Source of the DNA: Symsagittifera roscoffensis
Lineage: Eukaryota; Xenacoelomorpha; Acoela; Convolutidae
Reading direction: 5' to 3'
DNA length: 64,000 bases
Assembly (NCBI RefSeq): GCF_963678635.1
Contig: NC_087068.1
Coordinates: 14,201,872-14,265,871, forward strand
A program made the translations under genes and the position numbers. Positions 45,391-56,222 of this stretch are shown piece by piece (within the stretch, counting starts at the first letter, position 1; every line of letters starts with the position of its first letter). The notes under the pieces were generated by a model. That model did no database searches. It saw nothing but the letters and a program-made list of their open reading frames with translations, and was not told where the DNA came from.

Positions 45391-46644
45391 ATGGACAAGG
45401 TGATCTACGCGGGGAACGCGATCTACGAGCATGCCGACCAACCTCCTACTGGCCTTGTACTTGGTATACCCCAGGTACCTGTTCAATATGGGCCCAGCAT
45501 ATATGTTCAGCAGAGGTGTGGAAACGCTCCGAATTGATGGATACTTGACTTTAATATTCCTGACACATGGGGAGCTGACTATATTTCATCGATTGATGAA
45601 GTATGGGGAACCCCTGTCGATGAGCCAGGCCCACCCGAGTCCGGATACTTATTCCCACAATAGTGCTGCTGGGCTGAAGACGCTGCAAGTGGAGTATCTC
45701 CTGACGCATAACAGGCATTTGACAGGCGAAGAGAGAAGCGCAAAGACGAGAGAAGAAGTGAGGGAGGCGAATGGAGGAATACCTATCCTGACCGATTTTT
45801 GCTTGGCCATGAGATCTGATCCCGTGGGGATGATCAGGGGATTGGGAGAGGTGGTGACCTGTGTTTATGGGCCGGCCGTGACGTTCGCCTTCCCGGATCC
45901 GCTTATGGCAGCGTAACGACATTCGGTGGTGTATGTGAGCCTGATCATCATTCTGGATGGGACGGCACTGAACTGGTGTCGACAAGAAGAATTGAGAGCG
46001 CGAACGAGTGAGACAGTGCTCTTCGGGAAGATAAAGGACCCAGAACTAATAGTGCTCAACTTCAGGGGTCAACTGCAATGCAGGACGGGGGGAAAACGAG
46101 AAGGTCCCATCGAATTCTATCCAAATTTGAATCCAACAGCAAAAGACACGAGGGAAGTCTTGAGGATCGCAGCCTGGACGAAGTGCTTTGAGTATACGAA
46201 GAGGGAGCTGGAGAAAATTCTTGAGCGGGACGTGTTGCCCGCCGCGCTTCCTGAAGTCCCGACGGTGAGGGGGATGACGCTGGGGATAAATATCCCCATG
46301 GTAATCCCTTCCCTTCACGCAAGAGCGACAGTGGAACAGCAGCAAAAGAATTCACGAAAAGCTGGGACCCCTTGTTCATCGGGTATTCGGCAGCGGTGTA
46401 TCTACACACCTGTGAAACCAGGATAAATTTGGTGACCACGCAAGCAAAGAAGATGCGGGGTTCGATGCCTCCAAAGTACGAAGTTCTGGAAGTGTTGAAA
46501 ACTCTTGAGAAGGCGGTGCTCGAAAGCAAGCTGCCCATCTATGATGACGGGAGGATGATCGTAGAGGAACGTCACCTAGCCCTGAAGGACGAAATGAAAT
46601 TTGGCACAAGAAAATATCGGGCAGCTTATGGATTACATAAGTAG
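45391..46644 (+). pseudogene. Accessory frame X3, unknown protein
   Basis: An ATG follows the X2 stop directly. The best frame is 45,431-46,340, about 300 codons with one in-frame stop at 45,914-45,916. After a shift near 46,345 it continues to 46,644 (SWDPLFIGYSAAVYLHTC). It is a globular-looking mixed sequence with FLTHGELTIFHRLMK and a helical EYTKRELEKILERD segment. There is no signal peptide or clear membrane segment, so it is not an envelope gene. I do not recognise it. Confidence 0.5.
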
Positions 46645-46659
46645 AGCTGCAGTAGGAGA

Positions 46660-48247
46660 GACGGAAATTGGACGCGGCAGGAGTTCTATACGTGCCCCTC
46701 ACTGAGTATGAGACGGCAGATCCGACGACACCTTCACCCCTGTCTGTGGGAGCCCCATGAGACAGAAGGAACCTTCCAGTGGAAAACAGGTTTACTGCCC
46801 CGCTGAGAGGGACCAGCCGGAGTCTGGAGAAGGGGAGAGCATGAACGAAACTCTCAGCGAAGCTGGAGAGGGAATGGAGGTGAGAAATGCGCCAGACGGA
46901 GGGGAACTAACAGGGAGTTTACCCCCGGCACCACACGTGAGCTATTACAAGAACTGAGTGGGGACGACTGGGCGAACACTGCCATCCCACCTTTGGGATC
47001 TCCCCGGAAGAATCTTGAGCTACCACTAACGAGTGAACCATCCAACATAGGCATGGTACTCCTAACCGACGAAGCAAGGAGGGGAACACCTTTCAAGGCA
47101 ACAAGGACATGTTCTTGAGCACGTTGGACGAAGAGGCGTGGCGAAGCTTCCTGGATGAGTTCAACGAGGGGATGGAAAACAAAGTTGGAGTAGATGACTT
47201 CAAGGAAGAGCTGTGGAACACAGTAGTGAAGTTTGGAGAGCCAGTCCTGATTGCCACTGGACTGGACGAGAAAGGGAGGAAAGGACTGCTCGAGAAGATG
47301 ATTGGCCTAAGGAAGCAGAAGCAGGATGCTGGGACCAACCTATATAAGGATAGCGCTACTCTAAACATAAAAACTGATGATAAAAGTAAGACTAGTAATA
47401 TGATTAAAAATACTAATATTCTTAACGCTAGGGGGAGGCAAGAGTTGGAAAATAGGGACTGGGACAACGAAGTGGAGTCAGTGATGGTGGTGACAACGCC
47501 CCCGAGTAGGGGAATTAGGTCTAGGAAGAGGAAACGGGAGACAGAGGAAACGAGTCCTTCGGCGGCGAATGAGGTTTCAGAGAAGAATCTAAAAGAGACG
47601 GCTCCCATGATTCTAGCGCGAGGGAAAAGAGCGCCCTACAAGAGCAGCTCAGCACCCACGAGGCTAGCCGAGGTGCTGCGGGAAATGGAAGCCTCGACGA
47701 CTCCGGGAACGGAGGATGACTTCAAACCCCAGAAGACAAATGTGAAGAGGGGTTCGACTAGCGGACAGACGTGGGAAGTAGACATCCGCAAGGAGTGGCT
47801 TTCGACGCAACACCAGGCCATTGGGAAGCAAGTGACGGGCGACCCTCTCGAGAGGAATGCGACGAGGAATACCGCTCGGCCTTGGTGGATAGCTCTGGAG
47901 ACCACAAAGGAACTGGAGAATCGCCTGAAGGAGCTTGATCGCGGGGTATCCCGCAAGCGGCGGCATTGGGCTACCCAGCAGAAGGCCGAACTTAACAAAC
48001 TAAAGTTGGGAAATCTTGGGAGAACCTGCTGCTTGAGTATTTTGAAGACGCGATGGGAGCACCGTCGTCAGCGTTGCCATTGATGGCGAATCATTTTGTC
48101 CGCACGGCAGGACAGTTGATGTTCACGTGGAGTTTTGCGGGAGTGGCATTGGAAGCGTTGACCTCGCACGACAAGCTTAAACTGGGCGGAAAGAATCTTC
48201 AGGTGTACCAAATGCTGGTGCAACATATACCTCGAGACAACTCGTGA
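46660..48247 (+). pseudogene. Accessory frame X4, unknown basic protein
   Basis: 46,660-47,108 is patchy: LDAAGVLYVPLTEYE, then LLQELSGDDWANTAIPP in another frame. From 47,109 a frame is open for 324 codons, with LDEEAWRSFLDEFNEGM and a bipartite nuclear-signal-like RGIRSRKRKRETEE about 135 residues in. After a shift near 48,015 it continues SWENLLLEYFEDAM to a stop at 48,245-48,247. Function unknown; nuclear entry or nucleic-acid binding is only suggested by the basic cluster. Confidence 0.5.
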
Positions 48248-48392
48248 TTAAGCCTAGCGAGAAGAAAAGATGCCACTTGTTTCTTGAGGTGGATCATGTC
48301 AGTGATAACCGACACTACTGTGCAAATGTGCCATCAAAAAGCGAAGGGAAGTAAAACCATGGAAAGGAGAGTCTCCACTGTTATCCTGAACG
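48248..48392 (+). other. Short gap between X4 and X5
   Basis: About 145 bp without a convincing frame. It contains CTTGAG once (near 48,282). It may be the decayed start of X5. Confidence 0.4.
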
Positions 48393-49136
48393 TATACCAG
48401 AGTACCGGAATCGAAGAAAGAGAGCTCGAGGCAGTCTCAAGAGAGCCATGGGAAACTTGATGAAATACGGAGGTTCTACCACAAGAAATTCGAGGAGGGG
48501 CATGACGTACATTGTAACTTGGCCCGAGCAGAAGAATACGCGAAACCCACAAAACGTGGAGAGTATCAATATGTGTCTGGAGCAATGGGAATAGCTTACA
48601 ACCCTTTCTTGGATTCGGAGGCCGGAAATGCTTACATGAATTTTGAGGTGGCAGAATTTTTGAAGTTCTGGACGGAGAAAATCATCGAGATTGATCCCAC
48701 AGAAAGGGAAAGGCCAAGCCTAGGTCTGTTACTCGAGAAAATGCCAGAGGTGATCAGTGTGCCGCGCTCGAACAAGAGGGTGGAACTAAAGATGGGAAAT
48801 GGAAACGACATGTTGGTCAATAATTTGGGGATTGTTTGGAAGTTGCTGAGACCCTCTTGGTGCCCTCACCCGCACGCGAGTTTGATTGAAGAAATCACGG
48901 AGAGAGTGAGATTGTCACCAGCGAAGGATGAAGATTTAGGGAATCTGAACGTGGTGCACAAACTAATCGTACCTCAGCGAAAGGAATCGGAGGAAATGAC
49001 GAGCAAACAAGAAAAGATAGTGAAGAAGATGAAACCGGGTAGTTGTTTGGACCTGGTGTGTGGAGGTGGAGAAACGCACGTTTATGCATGTCTCAGGTCT
49101 TTCGCAGCATATTTTGATAATAAAACTATTTTATAA
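48393..49136 (+). pseudogene. Accessory frame X5, N-terminal part, unknown
   Basis: An open frame runs from about 48,393 (RRFYHKKFEEGHDVHCNLAR) to 49,136. It contains GAMGIAYNPFLDSEAGNAYM and VWKLLRPSWCPHPHASLIEE. It ends only because an inverted duplication starts at 49,071. No family is recognised. Confidence 0.5.
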
Positions 49137-49259
49137 AGTTTTTGGTTTTATTATCATAAAATGGTGGGGGAAGACCTGAGACATGCATAAACGTGCGTTT
49201 CAGGTCCTGAAACGCACGTTTATGCATGTCTGAGGTCTTCCCGCAGCATATTGTGATGG
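49071..49259 (+). repeat. Fold-back duplication inside X5
   Basis: Arm 1 (49,071-49,102), arm 2 in inverted orientation (49,170-49,200) and arm 3 again direct (49,208-49,259) share the core AACGCACGTTTATGCATGTC. Inside arms 1 and 2 the loop also pairs (TTTTGATAATAAAAC at 49,112-49,126 against GTTTTATTATCATAAAA at 49,145-49,161). Removing about 137 bp restores the X5 frame. It looks like a template-switch copy-back event. Confidence 0.85.
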
Positions 49260-50467
49260 AAGATCCTGCGTCAGAATACAATCGTTTCAGAAGGAAGACC
49301 TAGCCACGTGGTTTAGTGACATCACGGAGAAGGAGAAAAGTGGGGTGCAGATAGTGGCTGAATGCTATACGAGCACCACGGTGAACATAGCTACGGCGTT
49401 GGGATTCTTCTCGAGGATGTGCAGCTTGCAGTCACTGGAGATGCAAGAATCCGAAAACCAATTAGTGACGGCGTTGAGCGTGGAGTCATGGCCTGGAGTG
49501 TTGCAGATGGTGCAAAAGCACATCAGAGGATGGAAGATCGGTCTTGAGGCGGAGATGGGATTTCCCGTGAGTGAAGCCTACAGTTTGCCAACGAATGCAA
49601 AATCTCTAGTGGGATCGGTAATGGCCAATCTCTGTGGAAGCCCTTATCCATTACATATGGCGATGGTGGAAGCATCCAGTCAGAGGGTGTTAATTGACAA
49701 AGCCTTCTCGATACCCAAGTGTGTACGCCTGGCTCGTATGTCGCATCACTCACACCGACTATTGAGGAAAATCCTGGGAGCTGTGCCGGAGGACCAAAGA
49801 GAGAACTTGAGTGAGATCTGGGGGGAAGGAACTCATGAGCTTGGAAAACGAAAACAGGATTGATTTCGAGAGACAAAACACGATCGGGAAAGCGATGGAT
49901 AGTGCCCCGGCTATGAAAGGGAATGACGTAACACATGAGAAGTTGATGGAATTTGAGCCTCTGTTTGAAGCTTCGGGAGAACGCAACCTCCGGAGTATCA
50001 ACCTGACACATGGGGAATGCCCATGCCACTGCCTGGAGCAGACAGTGTGGTATCCGGAGCATTCGAACCTCTGCTTGATATGAAACGTGGAAGAAATTCG
50101 TTCAGTCGGGTTACCTGACCATCGGCAAAAGGTCACCCTTTTCGTGGTGAGATCGATGCTGGCGTTGCGATGGATCGAGGAAAATGTGAAAAAATATCGA
50201 GAGTCGAGAGCACCTACAACGGAATCAATACATGCCATTGACTACAACCGGAGGCTTGAGTTGTTTGAGACTGCGTGCAAAGTATTCTCTATACCTATGG
50301 AGGTGAGACACTTGTGGAGTCGCATAAAATTCTTCCCAAGGTTTCGAGCGATGTTGATGTCTTGGTTATACACGGTGACAAACGATCACATTAAGAAACA
50401 TCAGAAGGAGTATCGACAGTTCCTGGCCGAAATTGGACTGGAAGCTTTCAAGAGAGGCACTTGTTAA
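49246..50467 (+). pseudogene. Accessory frame X5, C-terminal part, unknown
   Basis: The frame resumes after the fold-back: KEDLATWFSDITEKEKSG, ATALGFFSRMCSLQSLEM, then 49,863 stop. A second phase, 49,811-50,467, carries HGECPCHCLEQTVWYPEHSN (Cys/His-rich, perhaps metal binding), a TGA at 50,081-50,083, then IPMEVRHLWSRIKFFPRF and a stop at 50,467. No family is recognised. Overlapping phases reflect a frameshift near 49,830. Confidence 0.5.
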
Positions 50468-50481
50468 CCCATCGCCCATCG

Positions 50482-50871
50482 TAATGCGATAACCACGGGT
50501 TGGAAAAAAGAGTAGTTAGAGTGTCTCGAGACAATACCAAAGCGAGGGAGTCGATATTGGAGGAAGACTTGGCGAAGAACGTGAGCCTGAGTTTGCACAA
50601 TTCCTTTTGCAGGAATAGGGAATTTAAATTGAAGGGTCTACCGAATCAGGCGAAAAAACTACAGGAGCAAAGGGAGTGGATGCGGTCCTACGAACAGCTG
50701 AAAGCATGAGAAGAGATCGTAATCAGTTCCGATGACGAAGGAGAACTGGCAAGACAGATAACGATATCGAATATGTAAGGACCCAGTACCTCGAAGACAA
50801 GGAGCACGAAATGAAGAGGATGTTCAGGGATTGGTTCTTGAGTTGTGAGTGGTACAAGGAAAAAGGGGCTT
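50482..50871 (+). pseudogene. Accessory frame X6 remnant
   Basis: A 70-codon frame (50,500-50,709) reads RVVRVSRDNTKARESILEE and KLQEQREWMRSYEQL, helical and charged. EEIVISSDDEGELARQ continues in phase after a TGA. This may be the tail of X5 or a separate small gene. Confidence 0.4.
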
Positions 50872-51238
50872 GAGTGTGAACTCAGATCAAATCTGAGGGC
50901 ACGGAAAAGAAATTTAAAAAAAAATTATTGTGACTAGTATCTTATAACTACTATATAAATCAAAATGCGGCATGACAATTTTCTGAATGGGTAAAGCAAA
51001 AGAAATTTTAATCATCAGCTTACAAAGCGGAAAATCAGGGTGCAGATGTATGCAGATTTTGGTTGCTGTTTAGCGATAATGTGACAATATTGCATGGTTG
51101 GAATTTTTGGGGTGTAGATAAAGTTTAATCTGCTGCAAACTTCCGTAAATGACCACTGGCACTGTTTCTTGAGACACACTCATTATTTTGGGGGCTCACT
51201 GACAGACGACGACACGCGATGAGGACATCCATCTTGAG
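50872..51238 (+). other. 3' non-coding region of copy B
   Basis: About 370 bp, AT-rich from 50,918 to 51,060, without a frame or recognisable repeat. Confidence 0.5.
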
Positions 51239-51249
51239 TCCGGGGAGTA
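51239..51249 (+). other. Polypurine tract of copy B
   Basis: GTCCGGGGAGT plus A lies immediately before the TGTGCC start of the 3' LTR. It is the expected plus-strand primer site, though short and interrupted. Confidence 0.6.
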
Positions 51250-52076
51250 TGTGCCACTCAGTCATATTTGGAAGTTTGACCTTGAGAAAAATGTTTAGTC
51301 TTGATTTCGGGGTTAAATGCAATTTTTCAAAAATTCGAATTGAGCATGTCATGCTCAAGTGTCTCGCAACAACTGAAAATATAAGAAAAATAAGATCAGA
51401 AGATTCGAACTACAAGCGCGGGAAAGTAGTCAAAAATAGCAGCGGGAAATTGCAGGAGGCAGAAAATAATCGCGAGGGAAAGGAGAGTGAAATTCAAGTG
51501 GACCAGAGTGAACCTTCGGTGGAAAGGTGAACAACCGAAGTCTCTCAATGGTCTAGACCCAAAACCTATTTCTTGAGCTAAAACTAATTCATGACAAACA
51601 TCTCGAGTTAAACTTAATTAACCTTCAATTCTAGAGTTACTTTATAGCTTAGTTACTCGATTCTAGAGGTCGTGTCGGTATGTGAGTACCCAATTTAATT
51701 TTCTTGAGTGTGTTTCATATTGTTAGGTTGAGTTAGGGAGAGTTTTTAGGTTGATCCGTCTGAAATAGATCAAAGTTCCACTGTCTAATAAAAAGTAACT
51801 GTACGGATTGTTCCGACCCTGTTATTAACGGCGTTCGTGTATTTTGGGTATTTTGAGACCTAAGTATGCGGACGTTCTTATTTTCTAGAGTGGGGAGGGG
51901 GGGGGGGGGGGTATTTTGGTAGTGGCCTTTAAGCTGTAACGGGTTTTTAGTCTCATGTCGCAAGTGAACCGAATTGGCTCCGACCGCTTGAGGTAGAAAA
52001 ACACAAGAGATAGTGTCCCTGACAAGGGCCTACTTTTCTTTAACCTCATATGTGATTTAAGTAGGAGACTGTTACA
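51250..52076 (+). repeat. 3' LTR of copy B
   Basis: It is 827 bp. Compared with the 5' LTR it lacks about 60 bp near 51,455 and about 18 bp near 52,023, and has a run of about 15 G at 51,897-51,911. AATAAA is at 51,787-51,792. The conserved stem-loop is damaged (GATCCGT/ATAGATC). It ends GACTGTTACA. Confidence 0.92.
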
Positions 52077-53111
52077 AATGGTGAACTGCAAGTTTGGATG
52101 CAACTTATTGGCAGCCTCCAGAACTAACACAGGATCACCCTTGAAAGTTCTAACTACGTCGTCCACTTATCTTAGAAAAACTCTAACACCATTCTCAACC
52201 CGATCTGCTTACTGCTGTTTTTTGCTAGCATTGCAATACCATACTGTTTCATCGATGTCTGCGTATTCAGATTCCGATATGTTAACACACCTTAAATGGT
52301 ACTATTTTAAACAAGCTTCGTATTCTACCCCTTTAGTCCGATATGTCACCTTTTTCTGATATCCAGGGCAGACCTCCTTGTTACCTTTATTTAGCACAGT
52401 CAAATTTGGTACTTCTTTCTTTAATGCAGGTTGGTTTTCTTTGAGCCACAAATTGGCCAGTATTACTGCAGGGGAGCCGCCCATTGCAAAACCGTCTTTT
52501 TGTACATACCACAAACCATTGCACTTAAAGTGTACCTTACTCACTGCCAAATTCAGTAGTTTTTTCATCGTCTTGCGAGATGTTTCTCATGTAATTTCCT
52601 CGGGGCTATTTCAACCACTTCCTTGAGCGAGACCTTAGTGAATAAACTCTTCACATCAAGGGAGATTTTACTCTGATTCATCAGAGTCCAGTTCAGTTTT
52701 CCAAGATCTCCCTGGCCATTTGAGTGTTCGTTTCTATGTTTGCCTCCTCTATTTCATCAAAGTACTTTGCCAATGTTTTATTTAGGTTGTCATATGAGCT
52801 ACCAGGAGAAGAAAGGACGGGACGAAGTGTTGTGCCTTGTTTATGCACTTTTGCTAATCCATACAGCCTAGCCGGCTGTGCCCCCGTTGATCTCAACCTA
52901 GTATACAGCGCTTCGCTAATCTCGTCCTTCTTTTTCATGGCGAATAATTTCTTGTTTATGTCTTTTTCATATTTCATGATCACACTGTCTGTCAGATGCT
53001 CATCTCGCTAAATTGTTCTGCCTGTAATAAATCTTTTAGTTTCTTCTCATTACACAAAAACCCACGCCCTTATCAAACGGCACTGCCAGAAGACCGTTGT
53101 CCTCCAAATAC
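52077..53111 (-). pseudogene. Penelope-like reverse transcriptase, broken
   Basis: Minus-strand order: FDKGVGFCVM; ARLYGLAKVHK and LRPVLSSPGSSYDNLN; VQKDGFAMGGSPAVILANLWL; then VDDVVRTFKGDP and KLHPNLQFTI, where copy B interrupts. The Tyr before VDD is a TAA stop (near 52,176). Other frameshifts lie near 52,290, 52,570, 52,690 and 53,000. The element continues at 29,972 downward. Its 5' part is cut off at 53,111 by copy C and should lie beyond the window. Confidence 0.85.
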
Positions 53112-54038
53112 TGTGCCAGTCGGTCATATTTGGAAGTTTGACCTTGAGAGGAGCAAAAAACACTTGATTTTGGAGTGAAATTTAATTTTCCAAAATTTCG
53201 AATGGAACCTGTCATGCACGATTTTCTCGCGAGAACTGAAAATCAGAAAAAGAAGTTAGAACAATTTCAGAACAATTTCAGAACAATTGAGTCGCATACG
53301 CGGGAAAGTCGCAAGAAAAAGCAGTAGGAAATTGCTATTCGCAATTTCCATCACTATAATAATCGAGAGTAGAGCTGTCCCATCTGTGACAGAGACGAGA
53401 GTATTCCCTCGAATTGGATTATAACGACTGGAGTATTATTCGGAACTGGACTAGAGTGAACCTTCGGTGGAAAGGTGGACAGCTTGAGTGTCCTAATGGT
53501 TCACAAGAAAACTATTGTCTAGAGTATAAACTCGTTCTCATTGTTCAAACTATAAAACATTAGACTCATTTAGTTACGTTATTTAATTCTTGAGTTAACT
53601 ACCGACTGGATTATTTCCCACTTCTTGAGCGTGCTACTATGTGAGTACAAATTTAAATTCCTAGAGTGTGTTTTATGATTGTTATGTTGAGGTAAGGCGA
53701 GTTTTAGGTTGATCCATCTGAAATGGATCAAAGTTCCACTGTCTAATAAAAAGTAACTTAACGGATTGTTCCAACCCGGTTTTTAACGGCGTTCATGTAT
53801 TTTGGGTATCTAGAGACCTAAGTATGGGGACGTTTCTAATTCTAGAGTGGGGGGATATTTTAGTAGTAGCCTTTAAGCTGTAACGGGTCGTAGTCTCATG
53901 TCACAAGCGAACCGAACTGGCTCCGACCGTTCTTGAGGTAGAAAAACACAAGAGATGGTGTCCCTGACCCTTGAGCCAGTGGTTATAGGGCCTATTTTTC
54001 TTAAGCCTCATGTGTGACTGCAGTAGACGAATGTTACA
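53112..54038 (+). repeat. 5' LTR of copy C
   Basis: It is 927 bp, TGTGCCAGTCGG...AATGTTACA. CTTGAG occurs at least six times in it. A TATAATAAT stretch near 53,357 may be the core promoter. Confidence 0.93.
53711..53750 (+). promoter_or_regulatory. Hairpin plus polyadenylation signal in LTR C
   Basis: GATCCAT (53,711-53,717) and ATGGATC (53,723-53,729) pair perfectly; AATAAA follows at 53,745-53,750. It is the same as in copy A. Confidence 0.55.
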
Positions 54039-54049
54039 TAGTGTTTTTA

Positions 54050-54066
54050 TGGCGCTCCTGGGTGTT
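54050..54066 (+). other. Primer binding site, copy C
   Basis: TGGCGCTCCTGGGTGTT begins 11 nt after the LTR end. Confidence 0.7.
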
Positions 54067-54530
54067 TACGACATCAAGACTACGGAGTCGAACCCACTTG
54101 AGACAGCTTCGGGCTGAATGCCCATTCTAGAGTACCGGCGGTACGGTTCGACAGGAACGTGCAAACCTTCCGGTTGTACCGTGATAGCTTTTTAAGAAAA
54201 CTCGAGAAAATTTCCTGGTACGCTCTCCGAACGAGGCTTAGCTAACCGAGTACAGGGGGGCAACTAGGGAGACAAAAACACGAGCAAAAAGACAAAAAGC
54301 AAAACAAAAACCAAAAAAGAATAGAAAAAGGAACAAAAACCATAAAACGAAAAAAGACAGTGACTTTGACACCAGATTAGTTGGATCAAACCTTTATTTT
54401 AATTAAATAGTATACCCATACTGTTTTACAAGTTCGATCGTTTCGATCAACCTAGCAATTTAAACCAGTAAACTGAATAAAGTGCCCGAAGTGGGGCGTC
54501 GTCAAGGGTTTTCAGATAGCTTGGAACTTA

Positions 54531-54652
54531 GCTGGACCAATAGGAGACTTGACTGGAAGAGGTGACCAGCCGAGTGGGAAAGTGGTTCAGGGACACTTGA
54601 GCTGAACCAATAGGAGACTGGACTGGAACAGGTGACCAGTCGAGTGGGAAAG
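54531..54652 (+). repeat. 69-bp tandem repeat, two copies, leader C
   Basis: Two units containing CCAATAGGAGACT and GTGACCAG, homologous to the three-unit array at 8,491-8,685. Confidence 0.8.
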
Positions 54653-55494
54653 CAGCCAAGAAGGATTTGGCAATTCTCGAGTTCTCAAGTTGGGCAGAAC
54701 GGGTATCGTTAGAATCCACATTACATTATAGGAGATAAGTGTAAAATTGGATAAGCGAAATCCCCCAGTTTTGAGGAACGTTTTTACTTGAGCAGGCCTG
54801 GAATTAGGTCTACGGTTTTCTCTTGAGAGGTTTAGCACCCGGCGCTTAAAGAAATTTTTAGGCTTAAGAAGGGGGGCTAGAAAGGGGGAGGTTAGAAGGG
54901 GGACTGGTTAAGTTAGAGGTTGGCGGTTGTAAATTGTAAAAAGGGGGAAATTAGAGTAACTAATTAGTCGACATCGTTGACTTAGTTACATTAGAAATTA
55001 ACACGCGTTGGTAATAATAGGTGGAGATCCAAAATTCAACTCGAGTTAAGACTGGTACGCTGGTTGGTTTGGTAGGGGGGACCGGATATAGACAGCTTTT
55101 GTGATACCCCATAAGATCACTAGTGGGGGGAGGAAAACGCGTGGCAATTAGGTACCAGACATTTTTTTTAGACGAAAGGTAGACATTGGTCACCTTTGAA
55201 TTTCAGGTGGGCTCATTTTTCTGTTTTTATTATTTTTCTTACTTAGATTTTTGTTGCATTTTAGTGAGGATTTGTGTTTGGTTTTATACGAACAGGTGAT
55301 CACAAGATACCTGCGCACCTACATTGAAATAGAAACAACCAAAAAGAAGAGCGGGGTCAGCATTTGGCTTTTAAGAGAGGGTTTTTGGGAAAATTTTACT
55401 AGAGCTTGAGTGGTGGTACAAGGTACGGTGATTCAAGAAGACCCTACAACGAGGAAGACACTCCGTGACGAGTATTGGGACAAGACCGAAGAAG

Positions 55495-56222
55495 TCTTGG
55501 GACAGGGTCTTGGGACAGTGGTCTTGGGACAGGGTCTTGGGACAGTGGTCTTGGGACAGGGTCTTGGGACAGTGGTCTTGGGACAGTGGTCTTGGGACAG
55601 GGTCTTGGGACAGGGTCTTGGGACAGTGGTCTTGGGACAGGGTCTTGGGACAGTGGTCTTGGGACAGTGGTCTTGGGACAGTGGTCTTGGGACAGGGTCT
55701 TGGGACAGGGTCTTGGGACAGGGTCTTGGGACAGTGGTCTTGGGACAGGGTCTTGGGACAGGGGTCTTGGGACAGTGGTCTTGGGACAGGGTCTTGGGAC
55801 AGTGGTCTTGGGACAGTGGTCTTGGGACACTAGTCTTGGGACACTAGTCTTGGGACACCAGCCTTGGGACACTGGTCTTGGGACACTACCCTTGGGACAC
55901 TAGTCTTGGGACAGTAGTCTTGGGACACTAGCCTTGGGACACTAGTCTTGGGACAGTAGTCTTGGGACACTAGCCTTGGGACACTGGTCTTGGGACACTA
56001 CCCTTGGGACAGTAGTCTTGGGACACTAGTCTTGGGACAGTAGTCTTGGGACACTAGCCTTGGGATACTGGTCTTGGGACACTACCCTTGGGACACTAGT
56101 CTTGGGACAGTAGTCTTGGGACACTAGCCTTGGGACACTAGTCTTGGGACAGTAGTCTTGGGACACTAGTCTTGGGACAGTAGTCTTGGAACAGTGGCCT
56201 TGGTACAAGGGTCTTAGGACAC
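55495..56222 (+). repeat. 13-15-bp tandem repeat array in leader C
   Basis: Unit GTCTTGGGACA plus two to four bases. The block nearer the LTR has units ending GTG or GG; the block nearer gag has units ending CTA. It matches 6,972-7,626 in inverted orientation. Long open frames in several phases arise from the repeat and are not genes. Confidence 0.9.

Larger units (their letters stand above)
29973..52076 (+). mobile_element. Giant Ty3/gypsy LTR retrotransposon with accessory module, copy B
   Basis: This 22.1-kb element lies on the plus strand. Order: 5' LTR, primer site, leader with 69-bp and 62-bp repeats, decayed gag-pol (33,401-41,396), spacer, five or more extra frames on the same strand (41,867-50,871), purine-rich PPT, 3' LTR. 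It interrupts a Penelope-like element. Flanks TAT (left) and AAT (right) leave no clear 4-5 bp duplication, only a possible 3-bp one with a mismatch. The two LTRs differ by substitutions and by indels, including deletions of about 60 and 18 bp in the 3' copy, so it is old. An ordinary gypsy element is 5-9 kb; the surplus is the module after pol. Confidence 0.85.

Noticed and set aside
49071..49259. MITE or other DNA transposon with terminal inverted repeats
   Set aside because: The repeats extend the X5 coding sequence itself and occur direct-inverted-direct, with no target duplication.
41867..50871. Envelope gene, which would make copy B an errantivirus-like element
   Set aside because: I see no signal peptide, furin-like site or transmembrane helix in the extra frames, and the first has SGNH motifs.
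51897..51911. Run of about 15 G as a regulatory quadruplex
   Set aside because: It is in the decayed 3' LTR only; the matching 5' LTR has GTGGGGGG, so it looks like slippage.
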